Shown here piece by piece: positions 63,994 through 64,000 of a DNA stretch of 64,000 bases. Below the pieces are notes generated by a model that saw only the letters and a list, made by a program, of their open reading frames with translations, had not been told where the DNA came from and did not search any database. The position numbers and the translations under genes are program-made. The DNA is from Caballeronia sordidicola (lineage in GTDB: Bacteria; Pseudomonadota; Gammaproteobacteria; Burkholderiales; Burkholderiaceae). The first letter of the stretch is position 1; every line of letters starts with the position of its first letter. Where the stretch lies: NCBI RefSeq assembly GCF_000729995.1, contig NZ_JNFG01000040.1, positions 1-64,000 of the forward strand. Reading direction: 5' to 3'.

Positions 63994-64000
63994 CTTAAAA

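Overview
The window looks like a chromosomal segment of a Burkholderiaceae bacterium (Paraburkholderia/Caballeronia type). It has high GC, dense genes with short gaps, many GTG starts, a DUF4148 secreted protein, an OprB-type porin, a PqiABC set and many catabolic modules each with its own regulator. No rRNA, tRNA, insertion sequence, prophage or CRISPR array is visible. About 50 protein genes are supported.

Layout. 1-4.1 kb: end of a hybrid histidine kinase, a lytic transglycosylase and a diguanylate cyclase. 4.4-5.2 kb: a yybP-ykoY manganese riboswitch in front of mntP. 5.5-7.8 kb: cytochrome b561 and a sugar porin. 8.7-11.2 kb: a good promoter, then a leader of about 740 nt with strong hairpins and two short ORFs, then an NRAMP-related transporter whose motifs resemble the magnesium-type (NRMT) branch. 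The first leader ORF resembles the MgtL Mg2+-sensing peptide in composition and layout. I consider this the best candidate for an undescribed system here. 11.7-14.3 kb: an FMN-dependent hydroxy-acid dehydrogenase and a leucine-rich-repeat protein kinase.

14.6-21.1 kb: TetR regulator, aldehyde dehydrogenase, GMC alcohol oxidase, alpha/beta hydrolase and Baeyer-Villiger monooxygenase, together a plausible ketone-to-ester-to-acid route. 21.4-25.8 kb: lipoprotein and pqiABC. 25.8-34.6 kb: class V aminotransferase with a coupled micro-ORF, GlxA-type regulator with a divergent SDR, a TPR-glycosyltransferase, a GST and a soluble chemoreceptor with a C-terminal sensor-like region. 34.7-37.5 kb: DUF4148 protein, a lipoprotein with two TonB-C-like domains, HAD phosphatase.

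37.6-50.3 kb: an IclR regulator divergent from one long operon of aldo/keto reductase, class III aminotransferase, FAD amine oxidase, a polyamine-type ABC importer and HyuA/HyuB ATP-dependent amidohydrolase. This suggests uptake and degradation of a cyclic amide or amine. 50.5-54.8 kb: an unaccompanied peptide-type binding protein, a second FAD amine oxidase, a cupin and an acetyltransferase. 54.9-58.1 kb: class I fructose-bisphosphate aldolase and a solitary fliD. 58.6-64 kb: DUF2306 membrane protein, two paralogous GntR/UTRA regulators around a chemoreceptor, and a dicarboxylate symporter, with two palindromes that could be their operators.
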